From Tepidiforma thermophila (GTDB taxonomy: Bacteria > Chloroflexota > Dehalococcoidia > Tepidiformales > Tepidiformaceae), in contig NZ_PDJQ01000001.1 in NCBI RefSeq assembly GCF_002563855.1, positions 2,108,001 to 2,172,000 of the forward strand: 64,000 bases of DNA, read 5' to 3'. The notes beneath the pieces are model-generated. The model made no database searches, was not told the origin of the DNA, and saw only the letters and a list, made by a program, of their open reading frames with translations. Positions 42,328 through 53,410 of this stretch are shown here, piece after piece. Both the position numbers and the translations under genes were made by a program. The stretch's first letter is position 1. Every line of letters begins with the position of its first letter.

Positions 42328-42801
42328 ATGACGATGCCCGAAGCCGGCACGCCGGCGCCGCCATTTACGCTGCCCGACCAGGATGGGAGGCCCGTTTCCC
42401 TGGCCGACTTCGCGGGGAAGTGGGTCGTGCTCTACTTCTATCCGAAAGATGACACTCCGGGGTGTACCAGGGAGGCATGCAACTTCCGCGACAACTATGG
42501 CGCCCTCCAGGCGAAGGGAGCGGTGGTGCTGGGAGTGAGCGGCGACAGCAGCGCCTCGCACCGGAAGTTCGCGGACAAGTACGGCCTGCCGTTCCCGCTG
42601 CTGGCGGACACCGACAATGCGGTCGCCCGGGCGTACGGGGCATGGGGCACCAAGAAGATGTACGGCAAGGAGTACGAGGGGCTGATCCGGTCGACGGTCA
42701 TTATCGACCCCGAGGGGAAGGTGGCGAAGACCTGGCCGAAGGTGAAGCCGGACGCGCACGGTGACGAAGTGCTGGCGTGGCTGGAGGCCAACGCAACGTA
42801 A
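42328..42801 (+). CDS. bcp: Thioredoxin-dependent thiol peroxidase, Bcp/PrxQ type
   Basis: This 157-residue peroxiredoxin has the active-site motif YPKDDTPGCTREACNFRD: the peroxidatic Cys in PGCT, and a resolving Cys five residues later, as in PrxQ. It reduces hydroperoxides using thioredoxin. An AGGAGGA ribosome-binding site seven bases ahead fixes the ATG at 42328. The single-domain ferredoxin:thioredoxin reductase chain later in the window could feed its electrons. Confidence 0.93.
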   Translation: MTMPEAGTPAPPFTLPDQDGRPVSLADFAGKWVVLYFYPKDDTPGCTREACNFRDNYGALQAKGAVVLGVSGDSSASHRKFADKYGLPFPLLADTDNAVARAYGAWGTKKMYGKEYEGLIRSTVIIDPEGKVAKTWPKVKPDAHGDEVLAWLEANAT

Positions 42802-42872
42802 GCGGCTGCGTCGCCCGTAGGGAGGCCGGCCCGTAGGATGGCTCGCCAGAACACGAGGAGGCGGACCTGCCG

Positions 42873-45422
<2,550 letters not shown>

Positions 45423-45433
45423 CGGCGCTGCCG

Positions 45434-45880
45434 CTACCGCTCCGGGGGAACGAGCCGGAGGACGACGGCACCGAGCTGCAGCCGCTCGCCACCGCGGAGG
45501 CGCAGGCCGCCAGGCGGGACAGGGAGGCCGTCGACGAAGGTGCCGTTGGTGCTGCCGAGGTCGCGCACGAGCCAGCCGCCGGGCTGGAGTTCGAGACGGG
45601 CGTGCCGCGCGGAGACCGAAGGGTCACCGATAACGATGGCTGCGCCGCCGTCACGCCCAATCTCCATGACGCCGGCGAGGCGGTAGGAGGTGCCCCGCGG
45701 GACGCCTGACTCGCCCGGGACTTCGAGCACGAGCCGCCACTGGGCGGCGGGTCGGTCACCGCGACCGCCCGGCCGGGGGAGGTAGCTCGAGCGGAGCGAA
45801 TATGCGACGGCCGCGCAGGTGCCGAAAACCACCGCGAACAGCGCCAGCCGCAGGAGGAGCAGCTCAACGGAGTCGCTCAC
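45434..45880 (-). CDS. fhaB: Membrane-anchored FHA domain protein (FhaB-like)
   Basis: This 148-residue protein has an N-terminal transmembrane helix (about residues 8-30), a linker and a C-terminal FHA domain (about 65-140) with EIGRDGGAAIVIGDPSVSARHARL and GSTNGTFVDG, which bind phosphothreonine. In Actinobacteria FhaB/FipA joins the divisome with PknB. It is the last gene of the pbpA-fhaA-fhaB operon, coupled by ATGA. Confidence 0.88.
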   Translation of the reverse strand: MSDSVELLLLRLALFAVVFGTCAAVAYSLRSSYLPRPGGRGDRPAAQWRLVLEVPGESGVPRGTSYRLAGVMEIGRDGGAAIVIGDPSVSARHARLELQPGGWLVRDLGSTNGTFVDGLPVPPGGLRLRGGERLQLGAVVLRLVPPER

Positions 45881-46560
45881 GGGGCAGCCTCGAGGCGAAG
45901 CTCGGCCGACCCGAGCATGATGACGTCGCCGGCGTGAACCGGCGCGGCGGCGACACGTTCGCCGTTCACGAAGGTGCCGTTCCGGCTGCCGAGGTCGCGG
46001 ATTTCGAGACCGCCGCCGGGTCCATGGCGGATTTCGGCATGGCGGCGGGAGACTGTCAGGTCGGGCACGACGAGGTCACAGTCGGCCCCCCGGCCGAGGA
46101 CGAACGGGGTGTGGGTCAGCGGAACCGCAGGGCCCGCGGCGAGGCGCAGACGCAGCCCTTCTAGGCGACGGATGCGGACGGTCTCACGGACCGTGGCGAC
46201 GCTGGCAGGCGCGGCGGGGTCGTGGAAATCGACGTTGACGGCAGGCTGGCCCGGCTCACAGGCAACGGAGGGCATGAAGGTGAGCTGCCAGGCAGCGAAG
46301 GGCCGCAGGCCGGTGGAGCGGCAGGCGGCGTCGAGGCTCTCACGGATGGCTGGCTCAAGGTCATCGAGAACGTCGGAAAGGCTGCGGGCATCACCTGGGC
46401 TGAGGCGCACCACGATGCGGTTGGGGACCTCGCCGCCGGCCGCGGCACCCAGGACCGCATCGACGACCGCCTGGGCAAGGGAGGACGGATGGAGCGAGGC
46501 AGGAAGGCCGAGCCGCAAGACACGCGCGATCGCGCGTTCGAGAAGCGGCTGGCCGGTCAT
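45877..46560 (-). CDS. fhaA: FhaA-like DUF3662 and FHA domain protein
   Basis: This 227-residue protein has an N-terminal DUF3662 domain (about residues 1-115, LLERAIARVLR and PNRIVVRLSP) and a C-terminal FHA domain with FVLGRGADCDLVVPDLTVSRRHAEI and GSRNGTFVNGE. It binds phosphothreonine on kinase substrates in the cell-wall pathway. It is coupled by four-base overlaps to pbpA upstream and fhaB downstream. The frame upstream of 46560 is a shadow of pbpA. Confidence 0.9.
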   Translation of the reverse strand: MTGQPLLERAIARVLRLGLPASLHPSSLAQAVVDAVLGAAAGGEVPNRIVVRLSPGDARSLSDVLDDLEPAIRESLDAACRSTGLRPFAAWQLTFMPSVACEPGQPAVNVDFHDPAAPASVATVRETVRIRRLEGLRLRLAAGPAVPLTHTPFVLGRGADCDLVVPDLTVSRRHAEIRHGPGGGLEIRDLGSRNGTFVNGERVAAAPVHAGDVIMLGSAELRLEAAP

Positions 46561-47957
46561 CGGGCCACCGCCGCACGGATAACCTGACCGGCAATCGGCG
46601 CGGCGACAGATCCGCCCTGCCCGCCGGATTCGACGACGACGGCGACTGCAATACGCGGCCGCTCGACGGGAGCGAAGGCGATGAACCATGCGTGGGACGT
46701 GCCGTCGCCCGCCTCGGCGGTGCCGGTTTTGCCCGCCACCCGGATACCGGGGATTGCCACTCCGGACGCCTGGCCGGCTTCCACGACCGCGGCCATCATG
46801 GCCGCGACCTGGCTGGCGAACCGCGGGTCAAGGACGCGGGTGGACGACGGAGCGGAGAGCGGCCGGGCCGCACCGTTGCGGTCCACGGCCTCGAGGGCGA
46901 TCCGGGGCCGGGGCAACTCGCCGCCGCTTGCGATGACGGCGGTGACGAGCGCCATCTGGAGCGGCGTGGCGAGCAGCTGCCCCTGGCCAAAGGCGGTCGA
47001 GGCGAGCAGGACGGTGTCTCGGCTGGCGCCGGGCGACCTGACCTGGGAGGCAGCCGTTTCAAGGGGCAGCGGGATGGGACGGCCAAATCCGAAGCGGGCG
47101 GCGGTTGCTTCCAGCCGCTGCCAGCCCAGCTCGACGCCGATTTGGGCGAAGATTGCGTTGACGGAGTAGGTAAAGGCGTGGCTGAAGGTGTAGGTCCCGA
47201 CGCCCTGCGGCGTGTTGCGGCAGGAGATGGGAAATCCGTCGATGATGATTTCGCCCGGGCATTCGACGGTTGTTTCGGGGGTAATGATGCCGGCTTCCAG
47301 GGCAGCCGCGGCGGTCACGGCCTTGAAGGTCGACCCGGGCGGATAGAGCCCCTGGGTCGCGCGATTGAGCAGCGGCGCGTCGGGCGATTGCAGCAGGGAC
47401 TCGCCGGTGTTTCCCAGGCTGCCGGGGTCGAACGTCGGGACGCTCACCATCGCGAGAATCTCGCCGGTGACAGGGTCGAGTGCGACGACGGCTCCCTTCC
47501 TGTTGCCGAGGGCCTCGCGGGCTGCAGCCTGGACGGCGGGGTCGATCGTGAGCCGGACGTCGTCCCCCGGTACAGGTTCGCGCAGCAGTTCGTAACGGAG
47601 GGCGTCGAGCCAGCCGCTGCCGGTGCGGCCGGCCAGGACAGCATCGTAGGCGAGTTCGATGCCCTGGGAGCCGTAGCGCGGGTCGAGGTAACCGACGACG
47701 TGCGCAAGCGAGGCATCGTAGAGGTACCGCCGGCCTCCGCTGAGGGTTTCAACGAGGACATTGCCCTCGCGGTCGAGGATGCGGCCGCGGCCGGGGTCGT
47801 AGAAGCGGCTAAGGGTGCGGGGATTGCGGTCCTGGCTGGCAAGGCCGGTATCGAGCACCTGCCACCAGAGGAGCGCCGCGAACACGGCCAGGCCGAAGAG
47901 GGCCGCCAGGGCGGTAATGACCCTGAGCCGGCGCTCGAACTCTGCGGGGGTGAGCAC
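46557..47957 (-). CDS. pbpA: Penicillin-binding protein (PbpA-like transpeptidase)
   Basis: This 466-residue class B PBP has an N-terminal anchor (about residues 14-33), a dimerisation region and a transpeptidase domain with the active-site Ser in PPGSTFK, SVN and KTGTAE. It cross-links peptidoglycan. Its downstream fhaA and fhaB echo the actinobacterial cell-wall operon, but no rodA, pknA or pknB is present. It starts with GTG, with TACAAT six bases ahead. Confidence 0.93.
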   Translation of the reverse strand: MLTPAEFERRLRVITALAALFGLAVFAALLWWQVLDTGLASQDRNPRTLSRFYDPGRGRILDREGNVLVETLSGGRRYLYDASLAHVVGYLDPRYGSQGIELAYDAVLAGRTGSGWLDALRYELLREPVPGDDVRLTIDPAVQAAAREALGNRKGAVVALDPVTGEILAMVSVPTFDPGSLGNTGESLLQSPDAPLLNRATQGLYPPGSTFKAVTAAAALEAGIITPETTVECPGEIIIDGFPISCRNTPQGVGTYTFSHAFTYSVNAIFAQIGVELGWQRLEATAARFGFGRPIPLPLETAASQVRSPGASRDTVLLASTAFGQGQLLATPLQMALVTAVIASGGELPRPRIALEAVDRNGAARPLSAPSSTRVLDPRFASQVAAMMAAVVEAGQASGVAIPGIRVAGKTGTAEAGDGTSHAWFIAFAPVERPRIAVAVVVESGGQGGSVAAPIAGQVIRAAVAR

Positions 47958-47963
47958 GGACCG

Positions 47964-47969
47964 ATTGTA
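47964..47969 (-). promoter_or_regulatory. -10 hexamer TACAAT, leaderless-type promoter of pbpA-fhaA-fhaB
   Basis: TACAAT on the minus strand is six bases from the GTG start of pbpA, with no Shine-Dalgarno. Confidence 0.5.
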
Positions 47970-47979
47970 CGTGGGGAGT

Positions 47980-48017
47980 GCCGGAGGGGGTGCAGCCGGT
48001 GCTGCACGCCCTCCGGC
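47980..48017 (-). terminator. Terminator hairpin after the acyl-CoA dehydrogenase
   Basis: GCCGGAGGG...CCCTCCGGC and TGCAGC...GCTGCA build a 16-bp stem with one mismatch and a CGGT loop, between the acyl-CoA dehydrogenase and pbpA on the same strand. Confidence 0.62.
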
Positions 48018-48041
48018 CTGTGGACTGGGCCGGCGGTTTGC

Positions 48042-49223
48042 CTAGCCGCGCGGAAGGCCGAGCCCGCGAGTGGCAATAATATTGCGCTGGATTTCGTTGG
48101 TCCCGGAGTAGATGGTCGACGGGACCGACATGAGGTAGGACTCGGGGAGTTCGCCGTGGAGCGGCGCGCGCGGTTCTTCGGGGCGGAGCTGCCCGGCGAG
48201 GCCGAGCATGTTGACGCCGAAGTTGTAGATGCGCTGGCCAAGCTCCGACTGGAAGATTTTGACGACCGAGGCCTCGTAGTTCGGCACCTGGCCCTTTGAC
48301 TGGATGTAGCCGATGCGATAGCCGAGGTAGCGTCCGACGTTGTTGGCGATGACCAGGTCGGCGAGCTTCGTCCGGTACTTCGCGCGGCGGTCGGCCGGGC
48401 CTTCCCGGAGCGTGCGCGCGAGCTTTTCGAGGGTGCGCCGCTGGGAAGCGGTGGTGCCAATGCCTGACCGTTCGAAATCGAGGAGTGTCATCGCGACATA
48501 CCAGCCGCGGTTCTCCTCGCCGACGAGGTTCTTGGCCGGGACGCGGACGTCCTCGAAGAAAACTTCGTTGAAGTGGTGGCGGTTCGCCATGTTGATGAGC
48601 GGGCGGATGGTGAGGCCCGGCGTGTTCTTGATGTCATCGATCAGGAGGAAGCTGATGCCGCGGTGCTTCGGGGCCTCCGGATCGGTGCGGACGAGGCAGA
48701 ACATCTGGTTGGCGCGGTGGCCGCCGGAGGTCCAGATTTTCTGGCCGTTGATGATGTAGTCATCGCCGTCGCGGACGGCGCGGGTCTGGAGCGAGGCGAG
48801 GTCGGAGCCGGCCCCCGGTTCAGAGTACCCCTGGCACCAGATGTGCTCGCCGCTGGTGATCTTCGGGAGGTAATAGCGCTTCTGCTCCTCGGTGCCGTGG
48901 ATGATGAGGGTGGGCCCGATCATGCCGACGCCGAAGCCGCGGGTGCCGGTATCGGGTGCGCCCCAGTAGCCAAACTCCTCGTTGAACACCATCTGCTCGA
49001 AGATGGAGGCGCCTAGGCCGCCGTACTCCTTCGGCCAGGCGGGCGCGATCCAGCCGCGCTGGGCGAGCTTCCGGTTGAACTCCTGGGCGAACTCGAACTC
49101 CTCGTCGGAGCGGGTGCCGAGCTGTTCACCGCCTTCTTCGAGGCGATTGCCGAGCGTTTCCTGCAGGAACTTGCGGACCTCCGCGCGGAGGGCCTCCTCT
49201 TTCTCGCCGAAGCGCAATTCCAT
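48042..49223 (-). CDS. Acyl-CoA dehydrogenase
   Basis: This 393-residue FAD enzyme has the ACAD three-domain layout. The middle domain has QGYSEPGAGSDLASL with the FAD-binding SEPxAGSD signature, then TSGGHRANQMFCLVRTD. The C-terminal helical domain contains a GTNEIQRNIIA segment typical of the family. It oxidises an acyl-CoA to the 2,3-enoyl form and passes electrons to ETF. Chain-length preference is not readable. Confidence 0.93.
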   Translation of the reverse strand: MELRFGEKEEALRAEVRKFLQETLGNRLEEGGEQLGTRSDEEFEFAQEFNRKLAQRGWIAPAWPKEYGGLGASIFEQMVFNEEFGYWGAPDTGTRGFGVGMIGPTLIIHGTEEQKRYYLPKITSGEHIWCQGYSEPGAGSDLASLQTRAVRDGDDYIINGQKIWTSGGHRANQMFCLVRTDPEAPKHRGISFLLIDDIKNTPGLTIRPLINMANRHHFNEVFFEDVRVPAKNLVGEENRGWYVAMTLLDFERSGIGTTASQRRTLEKLARTLREGPADRRAKYRTKLADLVIANNVGRYLGYRIGYIQSKGQVPNYEASVVKIFQSELGQRIYNFGVNMLGLAGQLRPEEPRAPLHGELPESYLMSVPSTIYSGTNEIQRNIIATRGLGLPRG

Positions 49224-49315
49224 GGACGATGTAACCTCCGGTGCCGGCCGCGATGGCCGAGGATAGCGTGCCTGCGGATTCTGCCAGAGATTGGTGCGCT
49301 TCGATAGCGCCGCAC

Positions 49316-49996
49316 TTACGGTGCGTCGGCGATATCGGGGCCCGGGCGGTCGCCTGCAAGCTGTTCCCAGGCGGTGCGCAGGGCTTCGGCGGTGACGCGG
49401 TAATCGAAGCCGCGGCGACGGAGGAAGCCCCCAACCTTCGCGAGGAACTCCTCGTGGGAGCGGTCAACGTAGCGGCGTCCGCGCTGGATGGCGAGCGAGC
49501 GGGCCAGTTCCAGGTCGTCAATGCCGTCGGTGGCAGCGGCTGCTGCCTCGGGATCGATGCCGCGGCCGAGGAGTTCGTAGCGGAGCATGGCGGTGCCGCG
49601 CGGGGAGACGCGCATCCGGTCTTCGACCCAGGCGCGGGCGAAGCGGGCATCGTCGAGGAGGCCGGCGCTGCGGAGCCGCTCGATTTCGTGGGCGACCGTC
49701 TCGGGGTCAAACCCGCGGAGGGCGAGGCGGGTGCGCATCTCATGCTCGGAGCGCGGGCGGGCGTCGAGGAGCCGGAGGGCGGCCTCGTGCGCATTGGCAC
49801 GGCGTTCTTCGTGGTCGAGCTGCGCGAGCAGGTCGGCGTCTGCAGCCATGCCGACAGCCAGGCCGGCCCGTTCGCAAGCCTCGTCGGAGAAGACGAGCTC
49901 GCGGCCGTCGCTGAGCGCAACGATACGGAGCCTGCCGCGGCCGGCCGGGCTCATTGAGACGACGCGGGGAACCTGGGGACTTGCTGACTCGTCCAT
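49316..49996 (-). CDS. recX: Recombination regulator RecX
   Basis: This 226-residue protein is RecX: three-helix repeats with ALRLLDARPRSEHEMRTRL, GLLDDARFARAWVEDR and RGRRYVDRSHEEFLAKVGGFLRRRGFDY. It inhibits and limits RecA filaments. The N-terminal region (residues 1-65) is longer than in many homologues. It lies 12 bases after recA and would share its SOS-controlled mRNA. Confidence 0.92.
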   Translation of the reverse strand: MDESASPQVPRVVSMSPAGRGRLRIVALSDGRELVFSDEACERAGLAVGMAADADLLAQLDHEERRANAHEAALRLLDARPRSEHEMRTRLALRGFDPETVAHEIERLRSAGLLDDARFARAWVEDRMRVSPRGTAMLRYELLGRGIDPEAAAAATDGIDDLELARSLAIQRGRRYVDRSHEEFLAKVGGFLRRRGFDYRVTAEALRTAWEQLAGDRPGPDIADAP

Positions 49997-50008
49997 ACGG
50001 CCGGGGAA

Positions 50009-51043
50009 CTACCGTTCCACCAGCTGCTCACCTCGTACTTCGCGGATTGGGAGCCCAACCTGGCGGCGGATTTCGTTTTCGATTTCGACGGCGAGTTCGG
50101 GGTTATCGTCGAGGAACTGTTTTGCGTTCTCGCGACCCTGGCCGATGCGCATATCGCCGTAGGAATAGAATGCGCCGCTCTTGGTCAGGATGCCATGCTC
50201 AACCCCGAGGTCGAGGATATCGCCGGTGCGGGAGATGCCTCGCGGGGGCTCGAACATGATGTCGAACTCGGCCTGGCGGAAGGGCGGTGCGACCTTGTTC
50301 TTGACAATCTTGGCTTTGACCCTGCGCCCGACAATGTCGGGGCCGCGTTTGATGGAGTCGACGGGCCGGATGTCGATGCGGACCGAGGCGTAGAACTTGA
50401 GCGCACGGCCGCCGGGGGTCACCTCCGGGTTGCCGAAGACGACGCCGACCTTTTCGCGAAGCTGGTTGATGAAGATCACCGCGGTGCTGGTCCGGGCGAT
50501 GGTAGCGGTCAGCTTCCGGAGGGCCTGGGACATGAGGCGCGCCTGGAGGCCGACGTGGGCATCGCCCATTTCGCCTTCGATCTCGGCCCGGGGCACGAGG
50601 GCAGCGACGGAGTCGACGACAATGACATCGACCGCATTGGAGCGGACGAGGGTTTCGCAGATCTCGAGGGCCTGCTCGCCGGTATCGGGCTGGGCAACGA
50701 GGAGGTCTTCGAGCTTGATGCCGAGGTCGCGGGCGTAGCCGGGGTCCATGGCATGTTCGACGTCGATGTAGGCGGCGGTGCCGCCCATCTTTTGCGCCTC
50801 GGCCATGACGTGCTGGGCAAGGGTGCTCTTGCCGGCCGACTCGGGACCAAAGATTTCGGTGACCCGCCCGCGGGGGATGCCGCCGACGCCGAGGGCGATA
50901 TCGAGCGCGAGGGAGCCGGAGGAGATCACTTCGGTCTGGTTCGCCTCGGCGTCGCCGAGCTTGATGATGGCGCCGCGCCCGAACTGCTTTTCAATCTGGG
51001 AGAGCGCGAGTTCGAGCGCGCGAGCGCGGTCTGCATCTGCCAT
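50009..51043 (-). CDS. recA: Recombinase RecA
   Basis: This 344-residue recombinase has Walker [10 protein letters not shown] (near residue 67), Walker B-type [12 protein letters not shown], the L1/L2 DNA-binding loops and the [22 protein letters not shown] signature. It promotes strand exchange and LexA self-cleavage. The start is the ATG at 51043; the open frame upstream is spurious. No intein is present. A LexA box lies 80 bases upstream. Confidence 0.97.
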   Translation of the reverse strand: MADADRARALELALSQIEKQFGRGAIIKLGDAEANQTEVISSGSLALDIALGVGGIPRGRVTEIFGPESAGKSTLAQHVMAEAQKMGGTAAYIDVEHAMDPGYARDLGIKLEDLLVAQPDTGEQALEICETLVRSNAVDVIVVDSVAALVPRAEIEGEMGDAHVGLQARLMSQALRKLTATIARTSTAVIFINQLREKVGVVFGNPEVTPGGRALKFYASVRIDIRPVDSIKRGPDIVGRRVKAKIVKNKVAPPFRQAEFDIMFEPPRGISRTGDILDLGVEHGILTKSGAFYSYGDMRIGQGRENAKQFLDDNPELAVEIENEIRRQVGLPIREVRGEQLVER

Positions 51044-51123
51044 GTGTGGGCCACCCGCCGGGTTCGTTCGGCGCCGGATGATACCATCCCCGGGCGCCGT
51101 CGTGGCGTACCATAGCACAGTAC

Positions 51124-51135
51124 AAACATTTGTTC
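51124..51135. promoter_or_regulatory. LexA (SOS) box upstream of recA
   Basis: On the minus strand the site reads GAAC-AAAT-GTTT, matching the Gram-positive LexA consensus GAACRNRYGTTY. It sits in the divergent gap between recA and the DUF167 gene. Confidence 0.68.
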
Positions 51136-51164
51136 TACACCAACATGGCTGACCGGGCCCTTTC

Positions 51165-51434
51165 ATGACGAGACTGACGGTATGGGTGACCCCGCGCGGC
51201 GGCCGGGATGCCGTGGAGGGGTTCGAGGCGGGTGGCACACTGCGGGTACGTGTCCGTGCGGCACCTGCCGATGGGCAGGCGAACGCGGCCGTGGCCGCTT
51301 TGCTGGCGAAGGCGCTGGGGCTGCCGGGGCGCGATGTCGTACTGGTGAGGGGCGGCGCGTCTCGGGTGAAGGTGTTTGAGGTGCCGCTCAGCGTCGAGGA
51401 CGTACGGGCGCGCCTCGCCGGCTCCGGCGGCTAA
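51165..51434 (+). CDS. DUF167/YggU family protein
   Basis: This 89-residue protein has the family pattern [34 protein letters not shown] and [22 protein letters not shown]. The function is unknown. It is divergent from recA and 22 bases ahead of the glycyl-tRNA synthetase gene. Confidence 0.88.
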   Translation: MTRLTVWVTPRGGRDAVEGFEAGGTLRVRVRAAPADGQANAAVAALLAKALGLPGRDVVLVRGGASRVKVFEVPLSVEDVRARLAGSGG

Positions 51435-51456
51435 GGGCCCGGCGCGGTAAGGTGAC

Positions 51457-52899
51457 ATGATGGCGGCGCGTCAGCCCGGCGCGCCGACTCCGGTATCCAG
51501 GCAGGTTCCCGTGCCAGCACCCGACCTTGAGACGATTGTCTCGCTCGCGAAGCGTCGCGGCTTCGTTTTCCCATCGGCCGAAATTTATGGCGGATTCGCC
51601 AATGCGTACGACTACGGGCCGCTTGGGGTGGAGTTGAAGCGGAATATCCGCGAAGCGTGGTGGCGCTCGATGGTGCAGGAGCGCGACGACGTCGTCGGGC
51701 TGGATGCTGCGCTGATTACCAATCCGCTGGTGTGGGTTGGGAGCGGCCACGTTGCGAACTTCACGGACCCGCTGGTCGACTGCAAACGGTGCCAGCGGCG
51801 GTTCCGGGCCGACCACCTCGAGGAGGGGGCCTACGGCGAGGTACCGCGTGATGCGAACGGGAATCCTCTGTGTCCATACGACGGCGGGGAGCTGACGGAG
51901 CCCCGCCAGTTCAACATGATGTTCCGCACGCAGGTGGGGCCGGTGGCCGACGAGGCGAACATGGCCTACCTGCCGCCGGAGACGGCGCAGGGCATCTTCG
52001 TGAACTTCGTCAATGTGCAGCAGTCGATGCGGCGGAAGCTTCCGTTCGGCATCGCACAGACACGGGTGAGCTTCCGCAATGAGATCACCCCGGGCCGGTT
52101 CATCTTCCGGACGCTCGAGTTCGAGCAGATGGAGATGGAGTACTTCTGCATGCCGCCGCGGGACCGCGACAACCCGGTCGAGTACCTGGCGCTCCACCGG
52201 CAGTGGGTCGAGGAGCGGCTGCGCTGGTACATCGAGGTGATCGGCATTGCGCCCGAGCGGCTCCGGCTGCGGGACCACGACAAGGACGAGCTTTCGCACT
52301 ACAGCGCGGCCACAACGGACATTGAGTATCTTTTCCCCTGGGGCTGGGGCGAACTCGAAGGGATCGCAGCGCGGACCGATTTCGACCTGAGCTCCCACGC
52401 GAAGCTGAGCGGCCAGCCGCTCACGTACTTCGACGAGGATACGGGACAGCACGTCGTTCCCTGGGTGATCGAGCCGGCGGCCGGGCTGACGCGCACGCTC
52501 GCGGTGGTGCTGCTGGACGCCTACAGCGAGGAGCCGGACGAAAAGGGCGAGAAGCGGGTAGTGCTGAAGTTCAAGCCGCGGCTTGCGCCCATCAAGGTGG
52601 CGGTGCTGCCGCTTTCGAAAAATGATGCGCTCCGGCCCACGGCCCGCCGGGTGTATGACATGCTGCGGCCGCTCTGGATGACCCAGTACGACGAGACGCA
52701 AAGCATCGGGCGGCGGTACCGGCGGCAGGACGAGATTGGCACGCCATGCTGCGTCACGATTGACTTCCAGACGGTCGGCGAGGACGGCCAGCCGGGAGAT
52801 GACTGCGTGACCATCCGCGACCGGGACACGCAAGCGCAGGTCCGGGTACCGATCAGCGGGCTGGTGGCCGCGCTCGAGGAGCGGGTCCCGCGCTGCTAG
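51457..52899 (+). CDS. glyQS: Glycine--tRNA ligase (dimeric, class II)
   Basis: This 480-residue enzyme is the homodimeric alpha2 type: ETIVSLAKRRGFVFPSAEIYGG, YDYGPLGVELKRN, a zinc-like C-x2-C (CKRC) near residue 110, RFIFRTLEFEQMEMEYF (motif 2) and a C-terminal anticodon-binding domain with APIKVAVLPL. The ATG at 51457 has AAGGTGA just ahead; the ATG at 51460 is equally possible, with TAAGGT six bases before it. It charges tRNA-Gly. Confidence 0.95.
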   Translation: MMAARQPGAPTPVSRQVPVPAPDLETIVSLAKRRGFVFPSAEIYGGFANAYDYGPLGVELKRNIREAWWRSMVQERDDVVGLDAALITNPLVWVGSGHVANFTDPLVDCKRCQRRFRADHLEEGAYGEVPRDANGNPLCPYDGGELTEPRQFNMMFRTQVGPVADEANMAYLPPETAQGIFVNFVNVQQSMRRKLPFGIAQTRVSFRNEITPGRFIFRTLEFEQMEMEYFCMPPRDRDNPVEYLALHRQWVEERLRWYIEVIGIAPERLRLRDHDKDELSHYSAATTDIEYLFPWGWGELEGIAARTDFDLSSHAKLSGQPLTYFDEDTGQHVVPWVIEPAAGLTRTLAVVLLDAYSEEPDEKGEKRVVLKFKPRLAPIKVAVLPLSKNDALRPTARRVYDMLRPLWMTQYDETQSIGRRYRRQDEIGTPCCVTIDFQTVGEDGQPGDDCVTIRDRDTQAQVRVPISGLVAALEERVPRC

Positions 52900-52933
52900 G
52901 CGGGCGGAACGAAGCCCAAGGACCGACAGCACG

Positions 52934-52963
52934 GCGCCCGGCGGGGAGATTCCCTCCGGGCGC
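52934..52963. terminator. Bidirectional terminator hairpin
   Basis: GCGCCCGG and CCGGGCGC, with inner GGG/CCC pairs, form a strong stem between the convergent glycyl-tRNA synthetase and small repeat protein genes. Confidence 0.65.
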
Positions 52964-52992
52964 TCCTCATTGCCCGTGGCTGCTGCCGGCCC

Positions 52993-53304
52993 TCAGCTTT
53001 TGCGGACGCCGGCGCGGCGGCAGGCTTCGCCGTACTCGGCGAGGGCCCTGACAACGGGGTCGTTGGCGGCGAGGTCGCGCGGGCCGAAGTGATGGGTGAG
53101 CGCCTCGTACACGTGGCGGCTGGCGACTTCCTGACCGACCTCATCATGCTCGCGGCAGCGCTGGCCGTACTCCGAGATGGCGCGGACGATCGGCTGGTGC
53201 GCGGCGAGGTCGAGGGGCCCGTAATGATGGGTCAGGGCCTCGTAGAGGTGGGCGGATGCCTGCTTGACAGCTTCCTCGGGGTCGGTCACGACGTTGCTCC
53301 TCAT
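52993..53304 (-). CDS. Small protein made of two 34-residue repeats
   Basis: This 103-residue soluble protein is almost entirely two tandem units, about residues 19-52 and 63-96. Each runs H-x-YEALTHH-x-GP-x-DLAA, then P-x-VRA and EYG-x-x-C-R. Twenty-three of 34 positions are identical between units. The helical pattern with paired His, Asp and Cys could bind metal or a partner. No known family is recognised. A GGAGG lies upstream of the ATG. Confidence 0.7.
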   Translation of the reverse strand: MRSNVVTDPEEAVKQASAHLYEALTHHYGPLDLAAHQPIVRAISEYGQRCREHDEVGQEVASRHVYEALTHHFGPRDLAANDPVVRALAEYGEACRRAGVRKS

Positions 53305-53397
53305 GCGTACTCTGCCTCCAAGCAGATTTAATGGAATTGTAACATGGACGAAACACGCGCGAAACAGGGCGGGGTAAAGGCGAAGCGCCCGTCCTGT

Positions 53398-53403
53398 TAC
53401 AGT
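53398..53403 (+). promoter_or_regulatory. -10 hexamer TACAGT, leaderless-type promoter of the GNAT gene
   Basis: TACAGT lies seven bases before the ATG at 53411. Confidence 0.42.
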
Positions 53404-53410
53404 TCGGCGG

